Shown here in pieces: positions 60,217-64,000 of a stretch of 64,000 bases of DNA. The position numbers and the translations under genes were made by a program. Positions within the stretch are counted from its first letter, which is position 1; every line of letters starts with the position of its first letter. Source of the stretch: an uncultured Eubacterium sp. (GTDB lineage: Bacteria; Bacillota; Clostridia; Lachnospirales; Lachnospiraceae); the NCBI GenBank assembly GCA_934320655.1, contig CAKRFN010000003.1:232763-296762 (forward strand), read 5' to 3'. Under the pieces are notes generated by a model. It was not told where the DNA came from. It made no database searches and saw nothing but the letters and a program-made list of their open reading frames with translations.

Positions 60217-61584
60217 ATGGAATATAAAATGTTAAAAATAAAAAGTGAAGCGAGCAGATGTCTGTTGTGTCATGATGCCCCCTGTAATTGCTGTCCGAAA
60301 GGATTAGCAGTTTCGGATATTATCCGCTCGCTTTGTTTTGAAAATAATAACGGAGCTGCGAAAAAAATCGGATCGGTTTCCTGTGCGGATTGTGATGCGC
60401 CGTGCGAGCAGGCATGTATTCGGGCAAAAATAGATACAAAAATAGACATTTCCGGTCTGTTATCGTGTATCACACAGGGAAAAGAAACAGAGACAAAGGC
60501 GGATCTGTCGATAGATTTTTGCGGTGTGCATTGTGAAAATCCATTCTTTTTGTCATCGTCTGTAGTTGGCAGCAATTATGAGATGGTAGCGAAAGCATTC
60601 GACCTCGGCTGGGCAGGTGTGGCATTCAAAACAATCGGTTATTTAAAACAGCTCAAAAGAGATTATCCTGAAAAGATCATCATTGCTTCGATCATGGGAC
60701 AAAACGAAGAAGAATGGACAAAACTCGCAGCTCTCATGGAACAGTCAGGGACAGACATCATCGAGTGCAATTTCTCATGTCCCCAGATGGTAGGAAAAGG
60801 GCTCGGAAGTGATGTCGGAACCGATCCGGATCTGGTCGCACGTTATGTAGCTGCCACAAAACGCGGAACAAAGCTGCCGGTCTTAGCAAAAATGACGCCG
60901 AATATTACGAAAATGGAGATTCCCGCGCGCGCGGCTATGGAAGCCGGTGCATCCGGTCTGGCGGCAATCAACACGATCAAAAGTGTTATGAACATCGATC
61001 TGGAGCATTTTTCGTCAGAGCCGGATATTGAAGGAAAATCAACGGTCGGAGGATATTCCGGAAAAGCAGTCAAACCGATTGCGCTTCGCTTCATCCACGA
61101 TCTGAAAAAGGATGAACAGTTAAAGGATGTGCCCATCAGCGGCATGGGAGGCATCGAGACATGGAGAGATGCGGCAGAATTTCTATCCTTAGGCTGCGAG
61201 ACTGTTCAGGTCACGACGAGTGTTATGCAGTATGGATACCGCGTGATTGACGACATAATTGACGGAATGAATGATTATCTGTGCCGGATCGGTGCGCAGT
61301 CTGTCCGTGAGATTGTGGGTAAAGCGCTGCCTTCACTTGTTGCCGCCGATGCGGTTGACAGGGATACGATCGAATATCCGAGATTCGACCGGAAAAGCTG
61401 TGTTGGATGCGGAAGATGCTATATTTCCTGTTTTGACGGAGGGCATCAGGCAATCCATATGGACGAAAACAGACATCCTATAATGAATGCAAGAAAATGC
61501 GTCGGTTGTCAATTATGCAGACTGGTATGCAGTGTTGGGGCAATCAGTGCAGGAAAAAGAGTAAAAAAACGTCTTAATGATTAG
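60217..61584 (+). CDS. preA: Dihydropyrimidine dehydrogenase PreA-like subunit with N-terminal Fe-S domain
   Basis: 455 residues. Residues 8-85 form a cysteine-rich segment (CLLCHDAPCNCCPKG and CADCDAPCEQACIRAK) of the type that opens DPYD/PreT and GltD. An FMN TIM barrel (about 90-380) follows, with CNFSCPQMVGKGLGSDVG and AKMTPNITKMEIPA. The C-terminus is a 2x4Fe-4S ferredoxin domain (CVGCGRCYISCFDGGHQA and CVGCQLCRLVCSVGAI). It reduces uracil/thymine to the dihydro forms, or runs in reverse. Usual PreA lacks the N-terminal segment, and no FAD/NADPH module is encoded here. GGAGG precedes the ATG. Confidence 0.85.
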   Translation: MEYKMLKIKSEASRCLLCHDAPCNCCPKGLAVSDIIRSLCFENNNGAAKKIGSVSCADCDAPCEQACIRAKIDTKIDISGLLSCITQGKETETKADLSIDFCGVHCENPFFLSSSVVGSNYEMVAKAFDLGWAGVAFKTIGYLKQLKRDYPEKIIIASIMGQNEEEWTKLAALMEQSGTDIIECNFSCPQMVGKGLGSDVGTDPDLVARYVAATKRGTKLPVLAKMTPNITKMEIPARAAMEAGASGLAAINTIKSVMNIDLEHFSSEPDIEGKSTVGGYSGKAVKPIALRFIHDLKKDEQLKDVPISGMGGIETWRDAAEFLSLGCETVQVTTSVMQYGYRVIDDIIDGMNDYLCRIGAQSVREIVGKALPSLVAADAVDRDTIEYPRFDRKSCVGCGRCYISCFDGGHQAIHMDENRHPIMNARKCVGCQLCRLVCSVGAISAGKRVKKRLND

Positions 61585-61600
61585 GAAAGAAGGTATGATT

Positions 61601-62863
61601 ATGTATACATGCAGTTTAGAGAGAATGACAGATAAGATCAAAACGTTTTCAAAGTTTGGAGATGCGGGACACGGCGGAATCACACGCTACTCACTTTCCC
61701 CCGAGGCAATCATGGCGCGCAATGAGTTCCGCAAAAGAATGGAAGCGATCGGAGCGGTCATAGAGATCGATGATGTGGCGAATATGTATGCGACACTTCC
61801 CGGAAGTGATCCGGACGCAAAACGAATTGTTATGGCATCACATTGTGATTCAGTAAAAAATGGTGGAAATTATGACGGAATCCTCGGTGTTATGTCTGCG
61901 ATGGAAGTGCTGGAGACAGTTGCCGAACATCAGATCCCTCATAAGCATCCGTTGACAGCCATGATCTGGACCAACGAAGAAGGCTCACTGTATCCGCCTG
62001 CCATGATGTGCTCCGGTATCGTCTGCTATGATTATCTGCCTGAGGACATCCGCAGCAAATTCAAATATGAGGATATGATGAATTCCGTCAGCATTCTGGA
62101 TCATAAGAGCACCTTCGGGGAGGCACTTGAAAAATCAGGCTTTCAGGGAGATAAAAAATACCGGCTTTCACCGGAAAACTACGAGTATTATTTTGAGACA
62201 CATATTGAACAGGGACCGATTCTGGAAGATGCAGGAAAAGATATCGGTGTGGTAGACTGTGTACTCGGAATGTTCAATTACCGCCTGCGTTTCTATGGTC
62301 AGACAACACACGCCGGAACGTTCCCGATGCCGAAGCGCAAAGATGCCTTTTTAGCTGCATCTGAAGCACTCTGCTATTTACATGAGGAAATTGACAAGCT
62401 CGGATACCCCGAATTGGTGTATACAACCGGTGAAGTAGTCTGTCATCCGTGTGTACATACCTGTGTACCGGATTATTTTGATTTTTCTTTTGATGCAAGA
62501 CATGAAGATCCTGATGTACTGGCGAAAGTGCTTGCGATCGTAAAAAGCTGTGCAGACCGTATGTGGGCTGGCTGCAAATGCGAAGTCGTAAAGGCATGGA
62601 ACCGTGACACAGTATACTGGGATAAGAAACTGGTAGGTTTTGTGAAGGAGGCGGCTGAGGAGCTCGGCGTTTCACATCAGTATATTCATTCCGGCGCCGG
62701 GCATGATGCACAGTTCGCAGCGTATATGCTGCCGTCTACGATGATATTTGTCCAGTCAAAGGATGGATTGTCCCATTGTGAACCGGAGTATTCTTCACCG
62801 GAGCATTGTACAGAAGGTGCATCTGTAATGCTGAATGCGGTTTTAAAAGCTGACCAACAGTAA
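61601..62863 (+). CDS. M20-family N-carbamoyl amidohydrolase (ureidopropionase / allantoate amidohydrolase-like)
   Basis: 420 residues. Metal ligands of the M20 Zn/Mn hydrolases are visible: H in VMASHCDSVKNGGNYDG, D of the same loop, EE in WTNEEGS, and later HIEQGPILEDAGKDIGVV and SGAGHDAQFAAYMLPS. The RFYGQTTHAGTFPMPKRKDA dimer-domain helix is also typical. It hydrolyses N-carbamoyl amino acids such as N-carbamoyl-beta-alanine, the last step of reductive pyrimidine breakdown. Start 61601 has AAGG eight bases upstream. It follows preA after 16 bases. Confidence 0.85.
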   Translation: MYTCSLERMTDKIKTFSKFGDAGHGGITRYSLSPEAIMARNEFRKRMEAIGAVIEIDDVANMYATLPGSDPDAKRIVMASHCDSVKNGGNYDGILGVMSAMEVLETVAEHQIPHKHPLTAMIWTNEEGSLYPPAMMCSGIVCYDYLPEDIRSKFKYEDMMNSVSILDHKSTFGEALEKSGFQGDKKYRLSPENYEYYFETHIEQGPILEDAGKDIGVVDCVLGMFNYRLRFYGQTTHAGTFPMPKRKDAFLAASEALCYLHEEIDKLGYPELVYTTGEVVCHPCVHTCVPDYFDFSFDARHEDPDVLAKVLAIVKSCADRMWAGCKCEVVKAWNRDTVYWDKKLVGFVKEAAEELGVSHQYIHSGAGHDAQFAAYMLPSTMIFVQSKDGLSHCEPEYSSPEHCTEGASVMLNAVLKADQQ

Positions 62864-62883
62864 ATCAGTCGGGAGGAAAAAGC

Positions 62884-63509
62884 ATGCGCAATTATGTGAT
62901 CACAATCGCACGCGGATTTGGAAGCGGCGGAAAGGATATCGGTACCAGACTCGGAAAAGAGCTCGGTATTCCGTGTTATGAACGGCAGATACTTACAATG
63001 GCATCTGACCAGAGTGGAATTGATGAGAGCGTGTTTGTGGAAACAGACGAACAGCTCCGCGGAAAATATCTTGCCAATTTTCTAAGACGGATGCCGGTGA
63101 GCGGAGTCGTAGAGCCGATGCTTCGGGATTTTACATCTGACGTAAACGTGTTTAATCTTCAGGCTGAGATCATCCGGACGCTAGCCTGTACACAGAGCTG
63201 CATTATCATTGGAAAATGTGCGGATGATATTTTGCGGGAATTTCCGAACGTAATCAGCATATACATAGAAGCGCCCCGCGCAGCCTGTGTGAAATCGATT
63301 ATGGAAAAGATGCATGTTTCTGAAAAAAGGGCAAACTACCTGATTCACACAACAGATAAATACCGTGCGAAATATACAGTTACTATACGTCCGGAAAAGA
63401 CTGGACGAATCCGACCAATTACGACCTCGTGTTGAACAGTGATCGTATCGGTCGTGACAAGTGTGTACAGCTCATTAAAGAGTATGTAAAGATTCGGTTT
63501 GATGAATAA
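62884..63509 (+). pseudogene. Cytidylate kinase-like protein with a 3' frameshift
   Basis: From ATG 62884 (GGGAGG upstream) the frame encodes ITIARGFGSGGKDIGTRLGK (P-loop-like), then CIIIGKCADDILREFPNVIS. It runs normally to DKYRAKY at about 63374. There one T appears to be missing: the encoded frame ends early at 63435, whereas the shifted frame continues YSYYTSGKDWTNPTNYDLVL...NSDRIG...LIKEYVKIRFDE to 63509, as in the AAA_26/cytidylate kinase-like family. Only the last 45 residues, including the lid-proximal and nucleotide-recognition helix, are affected. It could be real decay or a sequencing error. Confidence 0.72.
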
Positions 63510-63511
63510 GA

Positions 63512-63553
63512 AAAATACCCTTGCTTCATAATATTTGAGGTCAAGGGTATTTT
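63512..63553 (+). terminator. Terminator after the catabolic cluster
   Basis: A 12-base stem AAAATACCCTTG / CAAGGGTATTTT with an 18-base loop. Confidence 0.8.
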
Positions 63554-63576
63554 ATTGGAAAAAAATAAATTTATAG

Positions 63577-63605
63577 TTGACAAACGCATGTCCAGTGCGT
63601 ATAAT
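63577..63605 (+). promoter_or_regulatory. Promoter of tRNA-Ser
   Basis: TTGACA (63577-63582), 17 bases, TATAAT (63600-63605), a consensus stable-RNA promoter 74 bases before the tRNA. Confidence 0.8.
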
Positions 63606-63679
63606 ATATTTTGCGTTACGGCGCAGAAAAAGTAAAGAATGAACGTAATTATATGAAAAAATTACGGTAATTCGGGCAA

Positions 63680-63767
63680 GCAGAAGTACTCAAGTGGCCG
63701 AAGAGGTGCCCCTGCTAAGGGTATAGGTCGGGAAACCGGCGCGAGGGTTCAAATCCCTCCTTCTGCG
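63680..63767 (+). tRNA. tRNA-Ser (anticodon GCT)
   Basis: An 88-base class II tRNA. The acceptor is GCAGAAG/CTTCTGC, the anticodon loop contains CTGCTAA, the long variable arm is GGTCGGGAAACCGGC and the T arm GAGGG-TTCAAAT-CCCTC. The discriminator is G. It reads AGC/AGT. Confidence 0.94.
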
Positions 63768-63799
63768 TTTATCTTTTTTAAAATTTAATAAAAAAGATA

Positions 63800-64000
63800 T
63801 TGACAAACGAGTTATTTGATGCTATATTGAATAAGTTGTGTCAAACACAAAGAACCTTGATAACTGAACAGTGAAATAACCTTGAAAGATCTAAAAAACA
63901 GAAAAGCAATAGCTTTTCGAGTGATTGTGAACACTTTATAAAAACAGTAAAACGGTTATAAAAAAGCCAAGCTTTTGAATGACCAAGAACAAACTTAAAC
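63800..64000 (+). promoter_or_regulatory. Probable rRNA-operon promoter and leader
   Basis: TTGACA (63800-63805), 17 bases, TATATT (63823-63828) form a strong promoter. The 170 bases after it contain GAACCTTGATAACTGAACAG, a phrase typical of clostridial rRNA leaders and spacers, and an AAAAGCaatAGCTTTT hairpin, but no frame. No 16S sequence is reached, so the rRNA gene, if present, begins just beyond the window. Confidence 0.65.

Overview
The window is the replication-origin region of a Clostridia chromosome, most likely a Lachnospiraceae gut bacterium. The evidence is the gene order rsmG-mnmG-mnmE-khpB-yidC-yidD-rnpA-rpmH // dnaA-dnaN-yaaA-recF-gyrB-gyrA, an origin-proximal parAB with two parS sites, and several families typical of Lachnospiraceae (DUF3881, DUF4446, a chorismate mutase-shikimate kinase fusion). 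The genus cannot be assigned from sequence alone.

Layout. 1-10.6 kb: an AbiE-type toxin-antitoxin pair running off the left edge, an ArgR-like regulator with a palindromic operator, dacF, trmB, a Cys-rich mini-ORF, a broken chemoreceptor, signal peptidase I, an ABC-F protein, tRNA-Lys, an acidic membrane protein and the chorismate mutase-shikimate kinase fusion. 10.6-20.1 kb: a LysR-controlled hydroaromatic (shikimate/quinate-like) cluster with a TIM-barrel isomerase/dehydratase-like protein, an ene-reductase, shikimate dehydrogenase and an MFS carrier. It is followed by a DUF3360 permease and a second ene-reductase. 20.3-36.3 kb: an accessory zone with two copies of an alpha/beta-hydrolase + ATC-hydrolase-like module, whose promoters share one near-identical palindromic operator. 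It also holds a decayed Phd/ParE pair, OhrR, a large secreted beta-helix protein and a chemoreceptor. 36.3-57.4 kb: the conserved origin core. 57.4-63.5 kb: two-subunit fumarase and a pyrimidine/ureide catabolism cluster with a broken PucR regulator and only the 3' end of hydantoinase. 63.5-64 kb: tRNA-Ser and a promoter plus leader that look like the start of an rRNA operon lying just beyond the window.

Two themes stand out. First, a 14-bp operator recurs at three places (20373, 22024, 33743) next to a duplicated hydrolase module; this looks like a small undescribed regulon. Second, many accessory genes (GNAT, ParE, EAL, alpha/beta hydrolase, DUF6796-like, chemoreceptor, PucR, hydantoinase, TraX, Nim-like) keep recognisable ends but have lost their middles or one end, often in frame, while the core genes beside them are intact. 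In addition, two related terminal-inverted-repeat elements (109 bp and about 256 bp, sharing a 31-bp identical core) flank parA near the parS sites.

Core genes left of dnaA lie mostly on the minus strand and those right of it on the plus strand, as expected for co-orientation with replication from an origin at about 48.6 kb. All family assignments rest on motif recognition; no database search was possible.
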